DNA of 64,000 nucleotides from Nocardioides sp. Root1257 (lineage in GTDB: Bacteria; Actinomycetota; Actinomycetes; Propionibacteriales; Nocardioidaceae), in the NCBI RefSeq assembly GCF_001425175.1, contig NZ_LMDV01000010.1, forward strand, positions 62,001-126,000, read 5' to 3'. Below, piece after piece: positions 7,956-16,050 of this stretch. Position numbers and translations under genes: made by a program. The notes under the pieces were generated by a model that did not search any database, was not told the DNA's origin, and saw only the letters and a list, made by a program, of their open reading frames with translations. Each line of letters starts with the position of its first letter. The stretch's first letter is position 1.

Positions 7956-9116
7956 ATGGCCAACTACTCCGACTTCCAGCTCGGGCTCTACTTCGCCGGC
8001 CTCGGCGGCGAGACGCCGGCGTACCCGCTCACCTTCGCCGGCCTCGAGGCCGCGGCGCAGGAGAAGATGGAGCACCGGCTGTGGGACTACGTCTCCGGCG
8101 GTGCGGGCGACGAGCACACGCAGCGCGGCAACGTCGCTGCCTTCGAGCGCTGGGGCATCCTGCCGCGGATGCTCTCCGGTGCCGCCGAGCGCGACCTGTC
8201 GGTCGACCTCTTCGGCCACCGGCTGCCGGCGCCGGTCTTCATGGCGCCGATCGGCGTGCTCGGCGTGATGACCGACGACGAGCACGGCGACGTGGCCACG
8301 GCTGCGGCAGCCGCGTCGTCCGGCGTGCCGATGGTGGCCTCGACCCTCATGCAGGACCCGATGGAGGACGTCGCCGCGGCGCTGGGCGACACCCCGGGCT
8401 TCTTCCAGCTCTACACGCCCAACGACCGCGAGCTCGCCGAGAGCTTCGTGCACCGCGCCGAGGCAGCCGGCTTCCGCGGCATCGTGGTCACGCTCGACAC
8501 CTGGTCGCTCGGCTACCGGCCCCGCGACCTCCAGCACGCGACCTTCCCACAGCTGCGCGGCGCCTGCCTGGCCAACTACTTCACCGACCCCGTCTTCCGG
8601 TCCAAGCTCGAGAAGTCGCCCGAGGATGACTTGGGCGCGGCGGCGATCCAGTGGGCCTTCACGTTCGGCAACCCGGCCCTCACCTGGGACGACCTCGCCT
8701 GGCTGCGTGAGCTCACCGACCTGCCTCTGCTGCTCAAGGGGATCTGCCACCCCGACGACGTACGCCGGGCAAAGGACGCCGGCGTCGACGGCATCTACTG
8801 CTCCAACCACGGAGGTCGTCAGGCCGCCAGCGCACCGGCGCTCGACCTGCTGCCCGGGGTCGTCGACGCCGCCGAGGGGATGCCGGTGCTCTTCGACTCC
8901 GGCGTGCGCTCCGGCGTCGACGTCGTCAAGGCGCTCGCTCTCGGTGCGACGGCGGTCGGCATCGGCCGGCCGTACGGCTACGGCGCGGTCCTCGGCGGGA
9001 CGGCCGGCGTCGAGTTCGTGCTCTCGTGCCTGCTCGCCGAGGCGGACCTGACCATGGGACTGAACGGCTACGCGTCGATCGCCGAGCTCACGCGCGACGT
9101 GCTGGTGCGCGTCTAG
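7956..9116 (+). CDS. FMN-dependent alpha-hydroxy-acid oxidase, lactate 2-monooxygenase-like
   Basis: A 386-residue flavoenzyme that oxidises L-lactate or a related 2-hydroxy acid; relatives in actinobacteria are lactate 2-monooxygenases giving acetate and CO2. Visible motifs are LWDYVSGGAGDE near the N-terminus, MAPIGVLGVM, FFQLYTPNDR, VVTLDTWSLGYRPRDL, the active-site SNHGGRQ (His base and substrate Arg), DSGVRSGVDVVKALALGA and GRPYGYG. The ATG at 7956 (MANYSDFQ) suits the family; an ATG 9 nt earlier is also in frame. It begins just after the CHAP-like gene and ends in a perfect hairpin. Confidence 0.9.
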   Translation: MANYSDFQLGLYFAGLGGETPAYPLTFAGLEAAAQEKMEHRLWDYVSGGAGDEHTQRGNVAAFERWGILPRMLSGAAERDLSVDLFGHRLPAPVFMAPIGVLGVMTDDEHGDVATAAAAASSGVPMVASTLMQDPMEDVAAALGDTPGFFQLYTPNDRELAESFVHRAEAAGFRGIVVTLDTWSLGYRPRDLQHATFPQLRGACLANYFTDPVFRSKLEKSPEDDLGAAAIQWAFTFGNPALTWDDLAWLRELTDLPLLLKGICHPDDVRRAKDAGVDGIYCSNHGGRQAASAPALDLLPGVVDAAEGMPVLFDSGVRSGVDVVKALALGATAVGIGRPYGYGAVLGGTAGVEFVLSCLLAEADLTMGLNGYASIAELTRDVLVRV

Positions 9117-9168
9117 GTGCCGGCGGTCCCAACGCGGGGGGACGCGACAGGTGGGGACCGCCGGCACC
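9116..9168 (+). terminator. Perfect 15-bp hairpin after the lactate oxidase gene
   Basis: GGTGCCGGCGGTCCC (9116-9130) is repeated exactly inverted at 9154-9168, leaving a 23-nt loop. It begins at the last base of the stop codon. There is no T-run, as is common for actinobacterial terminators. It would also stop leftward reading from the small gene at 9216-9368. Confidence 0.6.
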
Positions 9169-9215
9169 TGCACATGTCGTGACCGGTCCGGAGCGTTACA
9201 TCCCGGGTCGATCGG

Positions 9216-9368
9216 TCACCGGAAGGTGACCCGCCCGCACCCGGAGCACCCGAACTCCTCGGTCGCCACGCCGTCCTCGTGCCACACGGCCTGCAGCCGC
9301 CACGCGTGCTCGTGCAGGGGCGGCTCGGGACGCTCGGTGGCGCTCGGGACGGGCATCGTGACCGTCAT
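9216..9368 (-). CDS. Small CxxC protein, unknown
   Basis: A 50-residue reading frame with an ATG at 9368 and TGA at 9216. The sequence has LHEHAWRLQAVWHEDGV followed by EEFGCSGCGRVTFR at the C-terminus. The Cys-x-x-Cys pair preceded by Phe/Gly looks like a half zinc ribbon, and short actinobacterial proteins with a Trp-rich N-terminus and one CxxC are common. Codon third positions are G/C rich, as in real genes here. It sits in an otherwise empty stretch, 21 nt after the DUF6458 gene on the same strand, so it may be its operon partner. Confidence 0.6.
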   Translation of the reverse strand: MTVTMPVPSATERPEPPLHEHAWRLQAVWHEDGVATEEFGCSGCGRVTFR

Positions 9369-9389
9369 GGGTGGACCTGTGCCCTCTCC

Positions 9390-9632
9390 TCAGAGGTCCG
9401 TGCGGGACTCACGGACGGTCTGGCTGCCGTCCGCCCGGGTCGTGGTCGCCCGCGTGTGCGACCCCTGACCACGACGGTTGAGGGTGACCGCGGTGAGGAC
9501 CAGCGCGAGCACGCCCACAGCCGCGAGGATCCAGCCGACCATGGTCAGGTCCACGCCGGAGAGGGAGTCCTGGACGGCGAGCGCCAGGATCAGGCCGAGG
9601 GCAAGCAGGAAGACGCCGACGCCGTAACCCAT
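9390..9632 (-). CDS. DUF6458 family small membrane protein
   Basis: An 80-residue protein with two membrane helices (GYGVGVFLLALGLILALAV and MVGWILAAVGVLALVLTAV) joined by a short loop with SGVDLTMVG, the layout of the actinobacterial DUF6458 family. The C-terminal tail is polar. AAGGAG lies 6 nt before the ATG at 9632, which decides this start over upstream in-frame ones. Function is unknown. Confidence 0.8.
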   Translation of the reverse strand: MGYGVGVFLLALGLILALAVQDSLSGVDLTMVGWILAAVGVLALVLTAVTLNRRGQGSHTRATTTRADGSQTVRESRTDL

Positions 9633-9720
9633 GATGTTCTCCTTGTTCATCGCCCCCCGCGACACCGGGACAGTGACCGATCGCGGTCCGCGACAAACCT
9701 CCAGCGTGCTGGAGCGGCGA

Positions 9721-10671
9721 TCAGCCGACGGGCGGCATCCCGTGGGTGTGGAACGTGGAGATCGTCTGCAGGCCCCAGGCCTGCCCCTTCTTGCGCTCCT
9801 CCTCGGTCCAGGTGACCATCGGCCAGTCGGGGGCGAGGACGAGGCGGGTGAGCGGGTTGCACAGCTCGATCCGGTTGCCGCCGGGCTCCCAGACGTAGAG
9901 GAAGAACGTCTGCTGGATCGCGTGCTTGTGCGGGCCGGTCTCGATGTGGACGCCCCGGTCGATGCACAGGTCGGCGGCGCGCAGGATGTCGTTGCGCTCG
10001 TCGGTCGCGAACGCGATGTGGTGCAGCCGCCCCTCGGTCCCGGTCCAGTCCTCGGTGTAGACGACGTCGTAGGACTTGTTGTTGAAGGTCATCCACCGCG
10101 CCGCGACCTTGCCGGAGTCGAGCTTGATCTGCTCGGTGGGCCGGCCGCCCAGCGTGTGCTCGATGAACTCGGCATTGGCGAGGACGTCGGCGGCCAGGTA
10201 GTTCACGTGGTCGAGGCGGCGTACGCCGACGCCGCGGTTGGGCCTGGCCTGCGGCTGGTTCTTCAGCGAGGGGCGCAGGTCGTCGGGCGCGACGTAGTAC
10301 TCGGTGTCGTAGTAGAGGTCGAAGAGGTGACCGTCGGGGTCGGTGGTGCGGAAGGTGCGGCCGGCCCCGGCCTCGCCGTCGACCCACTCCCCCGCGCGGC
10401 CCGCCTCGATGCACGCGGCCGCCCGCCGCTCGAGGGCCTCGGGGCTCGAGGCTCGCAGTGCCATCCGGCGCAGGCCGTTGGTCTCGTGGGCGGTGACGAC
10501 CAGGCTGGTCAGCTCGTAGTCGTCGAAGGTCCGCAGGTGCACCGAGCCACCGACGCGCTTCGTCTCGGTCAGGCCGAGGATCTCGGTGAAGAACCAGACG
10601 GTCCCGTCCAGGTCGGGCGTCAGCAGCTCCGCATGTCCGAGGTGGGCGATGTCGCCGCGTGCGGGGTTCAC
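9721..10671 (-). CDS. Type I (VOC) extradiol dioxygenase, XylE-like
   Basis: A 316-residue ring-cleavage dioxygenase made of two VOC modules; the C-terminal one is catalytic. Fe(II) ligands are probably His155 (in RRLDHVNYLA), His217 or 218 (in GRLHHIAFATD) and Glu269 (in GGNRIELCN). These align well in spacing with XylE, catechol 2,3-dioxygenase. GTG at 10671 overlaps the stop of the upstream prpF-like gene (GTGA). It is the last gene of an operon whose other enzymes process 4-oxalomesaconate, so the substrate may be a carboxylated catechol or gallate. The family is clear; the substrate is inference. Confidence 0.9.
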   Translation of the reverse strand: MNPARGDIAHLGHAELLTPDLDGTVWFFTEILGLTETKRVGGSVHLRTFDDYELTSLVVTAHETNGLRRMALRASSPEALERRAAACIEAGRAGEWVDGEAGAGRTFRTTDPDGHLFDLYYDTEYYVAPDDLRPSLKNQPQARPNRGVGVRRLDHVNYLAADVLANAEFIEHTLGGRPTEQIKLDSGKVAARWMTFNNKSYDVVYTEDWTGTEGRLHHIAFATDERNDILRAADLCIDRGVHIETGPHKHAIQQTFFLYVWEPGGNRIELCNPLTRLVLAPDWPMVTWTEEERKKGQAWGLQTISTFHTHGMPPVG

Positions 10672-11732
10672 AGGATCTCCTCCAGGTCGGTCGGCCGGAT
10701 CCGCTCGGGCCCGGGGTGGACGAACCCGTCCATGAGCAGGCGCGCGGTGCGGACCACCGAGGTGGCCGCGCCGTCGACGTTGACGTCGAGGAAGCCGGTC
10801 GGGTGCTCGATGCGCAGCGGGTCGCCGTCGGCGGGCAGGTCGGCGAGCCCGTGCGCGACGGAGCCCCCGGCCCGGAGGGCGGCGGCCACCGAGGCTGCGG
10901 CCAGCACGCCGATCGCCTGGTGCACGCGCTCCGGGATGAAGCTGCGGGTGAGCACGGCTCCACCGGCCGCTGGTGGCGCGACCAGCACGATCTTGGGCAC
11001 GGTCATCGAGTCCAGGTCGCTGCCGAGACCCATCGCCTCGGCGGCCGCGGCGCGGATCCGGCGTACGGCGTGGAGCAGGGCGTCGTCGGCCTCGAGGTCC
11101 GCCGGGGACTCGGCGCCGGTCACGCCGAGGTCCTCGGCGCGGACGACCACGCACGGCATCCCGTTGTCGACGCAGGTGACGTCGTGATCGGCGAGGTGGT
11201 CCTGCTCGTGGCCGGTCGGGAAGAGCGGCTTGCCGGTCGGGACCGCGACGACCTCGACGGCCGCCGCGGTGCCGGGCACCCCCGTGACCTCCGTGTCGCC
11301 GGCGTAGGTGACCACGCCTCCCGGCGTCCGGACCCGCAGGGTCGCGAGGGCGCCGGTGTTGGCGAGCCGCACCCGCACCTCGGTGCTGCCGTCGGCGGCG
11401 GGCACGAGACCGCGCTCGATCGCGAACGGCCCGACGGCGGCGAGCATGTTCCCGCAGGTCTGCGAGGCGGAGACGCTGGGTCGGTCGACGGCGACCTGGA
11501 GGAAGAGGTAGTCGACGTCGACGTCCGGGTCGTCGGACGGGGACACGACCGCCACCTTGCTGGTGAGCGGGTGGGCGCCGCCCAGGCCGTCGATCTGGCG
11601 GGCGTCGGGACTGCCCATGATGCGCAGCAGCAGCGCGTCACGCCGGGCCGGGTCGGACGGCAGGTCGTCCGCCACGAAGACCGCGCCCTTGGACGTGCCG
11701 CCGCGCATCAGCGCACACCGGACGCCCGTCAC
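10668..11732 (-). CDS. PrpF-family isomerase, probable 4-oxalomesaconate tautomerase
   Basis: A 354-residue PrpF/GalD-type protein, two-domain diaminopimelate-epimerase fold. GalD interconverts keto and enol forms of 4-oxalomesaconate; PrpF isomerises methylaconitate. Visible motifs are RCALMRGGTSKGAVFV at the N-terminus, IDGLGGAHPLTSKVAVV, a conserved Cys in SASQTCGNMLAAVGPFAIERGL, and TCVDNGMPCVVVRAEDLG. GTG at 11732 has GGGAGG upstream and overlaps the aldolase stop (GTGA); a GTG at 11747 is less likely. Neighbouring LigK and LigJ homologues favour the GalD-like role. Confidence 0.88.
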   Translation of the reverse strand: MTGVRCALMRGGTSKGAVFVADDLPSDPARRDALLLRIMGSPDARQIDGLGGAHPLTSKVAVVSPSDDPDVDVDYLFLQVAVDRPSVSASQTCGNMLAAVGPFAIERGLVPAADGSTEVRVRLANTGALATLRVRTPGGVVTYAGDTEVTGVPGTAAAVEVVAVPTGKPLFPTGHEQDHLADHDVTCVDNGMPCVVVRAEDLGVTGAESPADLEADDALLHAVRRIRAAAAEAMGLGSDLDSMTVPKIVLVAPPAAGGAVLTRSFIPERVHQAIGVLAAASVAAALRAGGSVAHGLADLPADGDPLRIEHPTGFLDVNVDGAATSVVRTARLLMDGFVHPGPERIRPTDLEEIL

Positions 11733-12421
11733 CGACCCTCCCGCCACGGCTCGTAGGTGACGCCGAGCCGCTCGAGCAGCGGCCGCAGCCCGTAGCGGTC
11801 CAGGCCCAGCTCGCCCTCCTCGAAGGCCGCGCGGGTCGCGTCCTCCTTGGCCGCGCGGGCCGCTGCGGCGTCGACCGCCTCGCCGGTGCGGAGCCGGGGC
11901 ACGCAGACGACGCCGTCATCGTCCGCGACGACCACGTCTCCGGGCTCGACCACCTGACCGCCGATGACGACAGGCAGGTTGACGCTGCCGGCGCTGGCCT
12001 TGACGGTGCCCTGCGGCGAGACGTGGCGCGACCAGGCCCCGAAGCCCATCTCCCGCAACGTCTCGGTGTCGCGCACTCCCGCGTCGATGACGACGCCGGG
12101 GACGCCACGGTGCCGCAGTGCGGTGGCGAAGAGGTCACCGAACATGCCGTGGCCGCTGGGCGTAACCGTCGCGACCACCAGGACGTCGCCCGGCCCGCAC
12201 TGCTCGATGGCGGCGTGGATCATCAGGTTGTCGCCGGGCCAGCACAGCGCGGTGACCGCGCGCCCGGCGATGGTCAGGCCCTGCTGGACCGGACGCAGGT
12301 CGGGACCGAGGCTGCCGGTGCGTCCCAGCGCCTCGTGGATCGTCGCGACGCCGTACGACCGGAGCCGCTCGACGTGGTCGGCGTCGGGGTGGGGGACGTC
12401 CGTGACGATCACGGTCCTCAC
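11729..12421 (-). CDS. ligK: 4-carboxy-4-hydroxy-2-oxoadipate aldolase / oxaloacetate decarboxylase
   Basis: A 230-residue class II (metal-dependent) aldolase of the HMG/CHA aldolase family (RraA-like fold). It splits 4-carboxy-4-hydroxy-2-oxoadipate into pyruvate and oxaloacetate. Visible are YGVATIHEALGRTG, ALCWPGDNLMIHAAIEQCGPGDVLVV, the active-site block GDLFATALRHRGVPGVVIDAGVRD (Asp-Arg pair; split between residues about 97-120) and GDVVVADDDGVVCVP. It overlaps both neighbours by 4 nt. It is the same enzyme as GalC/ProA in the gallate and protocatechuate 4,5-cleavage routes. Confidence 0.93.
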   Translation of the reverse strand: MRTVIVTDVPHPDADHVERLRSYGVATIHEALGRTGSLGPDLRPVQQGLTIAGRAVTALCWPGDNLMIHAAIEQCGPGDVLVVATVTPSGHGMFGDLFATALRHRGVPGVVIDAGVRDTETLREMGFGAWSRHVSPQGTVKASAGSVNLPVVIGGQVVEPGDVVVADDDGVVCVPRLRTGEAVDAAAARAAKEDATRAAFEEGELGLDRYGLRPLLERLGVTYEPWREGR

Positions 12422-13281
12422 GCCGGCGCCTCACCGTCGGGCCGGTGGCCGCGCTTGGCCTGCTGGATCAGCTCGTAGACGTGGTGCCGCAGCTCCGCGA
12501 ACCTCGGCGTCGACCGGGTCTCGAGCTGGTCGCGCTCGTCGGGGAGGTCGATCGCGACGTCCTCGAGGATCACGGTCGGCCGGTTCGAGAGCACCAGCAC
12601 CCGCTGGCCGAGGTAGACCGCCTCGTCGATGTCGTGGGTGACGAAGAGGACGGTCACGCCGAGCCGCTTCCAGAGCGTGCGCACCAGGTCCTCCAGGTCG
12701 GCACGGGTCTGCGCGTCGACGGCGGCGAAGGGCTCGTCCATCAGCAGCACGGTCGGCTCGTAGGCGACCGCCCGCGCGATCGCGACCCGCTGCTGCATGC
12801 CGCCCGAGAGCTGCCAGGGGTGGGCGTCCTCGCTGTCGGTGAGCCCGACCGCAGCGAGCGCCTCGTCGACGAGGCGCCGGCGCTCGGCCCTCCTGAGCCC
12901 CTTCTCCTTCAGCGGCAGCTCGACGTTCTGGCGCACGGTCATCCAGGGGAAGAGGCTGCGCCCGTACTCCTGGAACACCACGGCCATGCCGGCCGGCGGG
13001 CTCGTGACCCGCTCGCCGTCGAGGACCACCTCGCCGTCGGTGATGCCGAGCAGGCCGGCGATGCAGCGCAGCAGCGTGGTCTTGCCTGCGCCCGACGGGC
13101 CGACGATGCAGACCAGGGAGCCGCGCTCGATGGAGAACGTGAGGTCGCGGACGGCCTCGACGCTGCGCCCCTGGCCGTCGTACACCTTCTTCAGGCCGCG
13201 TACGTCGAGGGCGAGGTCGGTCGCAGGGTCGGTCGCGGGGTCGGTCACGTCGGTGGCTCCTGGGATCTGGGTGCTGGTCAT
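12418..13281 (-). CDS. ABC transporter ATP-binding protein, NitT/TauT type
   Basis: A 287-residue ATPase for import of an organic anion, with Walker A VGPSGAGKTT, Q-loop VVFQEYGRSLFPWMTV, signature LSGGMQQRVAIARA, Walker B VLLMDEPFAAVD and the H-loop FVTHDIDEA. An N-terminal Thr/Asp/Pro-rich stretch (about 25 residues) precedes the domain. It belongs with two permeases and a lipoprotein just upstream (1-nt and 4-nt spacings) and shares the transcript with the aldolase, so the cargo is probably an aromatic acid rather than nitrate or taurine. Confidence 0.93.
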   Translation of the reverse strand: MTSTQIPGATDVTDPATDPATDLALDVRGLKKVYDGQGRSVEAVRDLTFSIERGSLVCIVGPSGAGKTTLLRCIAGLLGITDGEVVLDGERVTSPPAGMAVVFQEYGRSLFPWMTVRQNVELPLKEKGLRRAERRRLVDEALAAVGLTDSEDAHPWQLSGGMQQRVAIARAVAYEPTVLLMDEPFAAVDAQTRADLEDLVRTLWKRLGVTVLFVTHDIDEAVYLGQRVLVLSNRPTVILEDVAIDLPDERDQLETRSTPRFAELRHHVYELIQQAKRGHRPDGEAPA

Positions 13282-13282
13282 G

Positions 13283-14068
13283 TCACGCTCCCCGGTCGGC
13301 CTGGCGCAGGCCGCGGTACCAGGCGAGGGAGTAGTGCTCGACGATCCGGAAGACCACCGAGAGCGCGAAGCCGATGAGACCGAGCAGGATGATGCCGGTC
13401 CACATCTGCGGGATCGCGAACGAACGCTGGAACTGCACAATCGAGGCGCCGAGCCCGCGGTTGGCGCCGAACAGCTCGCTGATCACCATCACGATGACGC
13501 CGATCGAGAGCGCCTGCCGGGCGCCGACGGCGACCTGCGGGCTCGAGCCGCGCAGGACCAGCTGGGCGAAGCGGGTCCGGCGGCGGAGCCGGTAGCTGCG
13601 GGCGGTGTCGACGAGGACCTCGTCGAGCCCTCGGACGCCCTCGACGGCATTGAGCAGGATCGGCCAGAGGCAGCCGAGCGCGATCGTGATGATCTTGCCG
13701 GTCCAGCCCGTGTAGCCGGCGAAGACGGCGATCACCGGCACCAGGATCGGCGGCGGGATCGCCCGGAAGAACTCCAGCGTCGGCTCCAGGAACGCGCGCA
13801 GGGTGCGCGAGAGGCCGATCGCGCTCCCCAGGGCGACTCCCACGACGAGCGCGATCGTGTAGCCGATCGCCAGGCGCGCGAGGCTGGGTAGCACGTCGTG
13901 CTGGATGCGATCCCAGTCCCAGGTCTCGGGGAACGTCTTCACGATCTCCGAGAGCGGCGGCCAGAAGAAGCTGGTGCTGTCCGCGGACGCGACCCACCAG
14001 ATCGTGACGAGCACGATCGGGAGCGCGACCGCCTTCAGCAGCTGGAGGAGCAGGTGCCGGATCCTCAT
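13283..14068 (-). CDS. ABC transporter permease, NitT/TauT type (second)
   Basis: A 261-residue inner membrane permease with about six helices. The EAA-type cytoplasmic loop that contacts the ATPase is around LVDTARSYRLRRRTRFAQLV. ATG at 14068 overlaps the stop of the first permease (ATGA). Typical family features are AIPPPILVPVIAVFAGYTG and ELFGANRGLGASIV. Two different permeases imply a heterodimeric channel. Confidence 0.92.
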   Translation of the reverse strand: MRIRHLLLQLLKAVALPIVLVTIWWVASADSTSFFWPPLSEIVKTFPETWDWDRIQHDVLPSLARLAIGYTIALVVGVALGSAIGLSRTLRAFLEPTLEFFRAIPPPILVPVIAVFAGYTGWTGKIITIALGCLWPILLNAVEGVRGLDEVLVDTARSYRLRRRTRFAQLVLRGSSPQVAVGARQALSIGVIVMVISELFGANRGLGASIVQFQRSFAIPQMWTGIILLGLIGFALSVVFRIVEHYSLAWYRGLRQADRGA

Positions 14069-14883
14069 GCGCTCTCCCTCCGCACCGACGGGTGCCAGCG
14101 CAGCACGCGTCGCTCGACGGTGCGCGCGGAGGCGTTGACGGCGACGCCGATCAGGCCGACGACCACCACGAGGGCGTACATCGTGTCGGTCGCGCCGGAG
14201 GACCGGGCCACGCCGACGCGCTGCCCCAGACCGGGTACTCCGATCACGAGCTCGGCGGTGATCTCGAGGATGAGGGCGACGGCCGCGGCGAGCCGGAAGC
14301 CGGTCACGACGTACGGCAGCGCGGTCGGCCACACGACCTGCCGGAAGCGCGCCCACCGGGAGAACCGGTAGGACCGTGCGGTGTCCCGGATGACGGGGTC
14401 GACGTCGGCGACGCCGTACAGCACCTGGACGAGCACCTGCCAGAACGCGGCGTAGACGACCAGCACCAGGGCCGACTTCGGCTGGCTCCCGTAGAGGAGC
14501 ACGACGAGGGGGATCAGGGCGACCGACGGGATCGGCCGCAGGAACTCGATGGTGGAGGCGGTCAGCTCCCGCGCCAGGCGCGAGCTCCCGATCAGCATGC
14601 CGACGACGATGCCGGCGACCATCGAGATCGCGAGCCCGATCGCCCAGCCGCGCAGGGTCTGCCCGAGCGCGGTCCAGAAGGTGCTGGTCCCGAGCTGGTC
14701 GGCGAGCGCGGACGCGACCTCGGTGAAGGGCGGCAGGTATTCAGGGTTGACGACCCCGGCGGTCGGCAGGATCTCCCACAGCGCGACGACGGTGAGGAGG
14801 CCGAGCGCCCCGGGCACGGCGTCACGACCCCGACCGGTGCCGCGACGGGCGCCGGTCGAGGTCGGATGGACGGCAACGGTCAC
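14065..14883 (-). CDS. ABC transporter permease, NitT/TauT type (first)
   Basis: A 272-residue permease with a short basic N-terminal tail and about six helices. The family pattern RPIPSVALIPLVVLLYGS, the coupling loop RDTARSYRFSRWARFRQVV and ITAELVIGVPGLGQRV are visible. ATG overlaps the stop of the substrate-binding gene (ATGA). It pairs with the 13283-14068 permease. Confidence 0.92.
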   Translation of the reverse strand: MTVAVHPTSTGARRGTGRGRDAVPGALGLLTVVALWEILPTAGVVNPEYLPPFTEVASALADQLGTSTFWTALGQTLRGWAIGLAISMVAGIVVGMLIGSSRLARELTASTIEFLRPIPSVALIPLVVLLYGSQPKSALVLVVYAAFWQVLVQVLYGVADVDPVIRDTARSYRFSRWARFRQVVWPTALPYVVTGFRLAAAVALILEITAELVIGVPGLGQRVGVARSSGATDTMYALVVVVGLIGVAVNASARTVERRVLRWHPSVRRESA

Positions 14884-15869
14884 GGCAGCAGCGCGCTCGA
14901 GTCAGGCTTGGAGTCGACGAGCTTGTCCTCGACCATCAGGTCGGCGAGCTTGTCGATCGAGTCCGTGCCGATCTCGGTCGGCCAGGCCGGCAGCACGACC
15001 TTCTCCTGGACGCCCGCGTCGATGTCGGTGTACTCGCTGAGGATGGCCCGCGCCTCGTCCGGGTGGTCGGTGGCGTACTCGAGCGACTTCGTCATCGCGG
15101 CGGTGAAGCCGTCGACCACGTCCGGGTTCTCGTCCATGTACTTGGCCGAGGTGAAGTACAGGCCGACCATCAGGCTCGGGTCGGTCGCGACGTAGTTCGA
15201 CGACACCTGGCGGTCGCCGTTGCCGGCCGCGATCGTCAGGAACGGCTCGACCAGCTGGCCGGCGTCGACGTCGCCGCTCTCGACCGCGGGAGCGATGTCC
15301 GGGAAGCCGAGCTCGACGTACTCGATCGTGGAGGGGTCGCCGCCGTCGGCGCGGACCGCCTCGTTGATGGTCACGGTGTTGATGTTCTTGAGGGTGTTGA
15401 CCGCGATCTTCTTGCCGGCCAGGTCCTTGGCGGACTTGATGTCGCTGTCGGCGGGCACGACGACGCCGCCGAAGTCGTTGCCGTCCTTGCCGGTCGAGGC
15501 CACCCCCGCCGAGACCGCCTTGATGTCCAGGCCCTGCGACTGCGCCAGCATCAGCGAGACGCTGTTGCTGAATCCGAACTGGTACTGGCCGCTCATCACG
15601 CCGGGCACGATCGCCGCGCCGCCCTCGGCGGTCTCGAGCTTCAGGTCCAGGCCCTCGTCCTCGAAGAAGCCCTGCTTGATCCCGAGGTAGATGGGGGCGA
15701 CGTCGATGATCGGGATCACGCCGACGGTGATGCTCGTCGTGCCGTCCGCGCCCGTGTCCCCACCGCCGCTGTCGCTCCCGCCGCAGGCGGTGAGGCTGAC
15801 CGACAGGGCGAGCAGGGCGGCGACGGCCATGCGGCGCCGGCGGGTGCCGCGCAGGTTCGTCAGGTGCAT
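14880..15869 (-). CDS. Substrate-binding lipoprotein of the NitT/TauT-type transporter
   Basis: A 329-residue SsuA/NMT1-like binding protein. The signal peptide has MAVAALLALSVSLTAC with the lipobox LTAC, so Cys29 would be lipidated and anchor it outside the membrane. The mature part begins with a Gly/Ser/Asp linker, then TTSITVGVIPIIDVAPIYLG and FFEDEGLDLKLETAEGGAA. It is the first gene of the operon that ends with the VOC dioxygenase. The ligand is not known; the gene context suggests an aromatic or dicarboxylic acid. Confidence 0.92.
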   Translation of the reverse strand: MHLTNLRGTRRRRMAVAALLALSVSLTACGGSDSGGGDTGADGTTSITVGVIPIIDVAPIYLGIKQGFFEDEGLDLKLETAEGGAAIVPGVMSGQYQFGFSNSVSLMLAQSQGLDIKAVSAGVASTGKDGNDFGGVVVPADSDIKSAKDLAGKKIAVNTLKNINTVTINEAVRADGGDPSTIEYVELGFPDIAPAVESGDVDAGQLVEPFLTIAAGNGDRQVSSNYVATDPSLMVGLYFTSAKYMDENPDVVDGFTAAMTKSLEYATDHPDEARAILSEYTDIDAGVQEKVVLPAWPTEIGTDSIDKLADLMVEDKLVDSKPDSSALLP

Positions 15870-15948
15870 GGAGTCTCCTCGATGGTGAAGTTCCGCGCGA
15901 GGCGCAGACCGGGCCTCCGACGGCCACGTGTGACGGAGACTACAACCG

Positions 15949-15972
15949 ATTGTTCACAATGTGAAGAACAAT
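15949..15972. promoter_or_regulatory. Inverted repeat, candidate GntR operator of the transport-catabolic operon
   Basis: ATTGTTC (15949-15955) and GAACAAT (15966-15972) form an exact inverted repeat around a 10-nt centre. Inside it lies a second inverted repeat, TTCAC/GTGAA (15953-15965). It is in the 180-nt gap between the GntR gene and the binding-protein gene, about 80 nt upstream of the latter's start, where a repressor would act. The half-site GATTGTT recurs before ligJ. Confidence 0.6.
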
Positions 15973-16050
15973 CTTGCTCTCAAAAGAGCAGACACTGTTC
16001 GGCGACCGACGCAGGCGTCGATCGCCGTCGACCGCAGGGATGTCGGCGAC

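Noticed and set aside
9631..11187. 518-codon open frame on the plus strand
   Set aside because: It crosses the VOC and prpF-like genes on the other strand; no recognisable domain.
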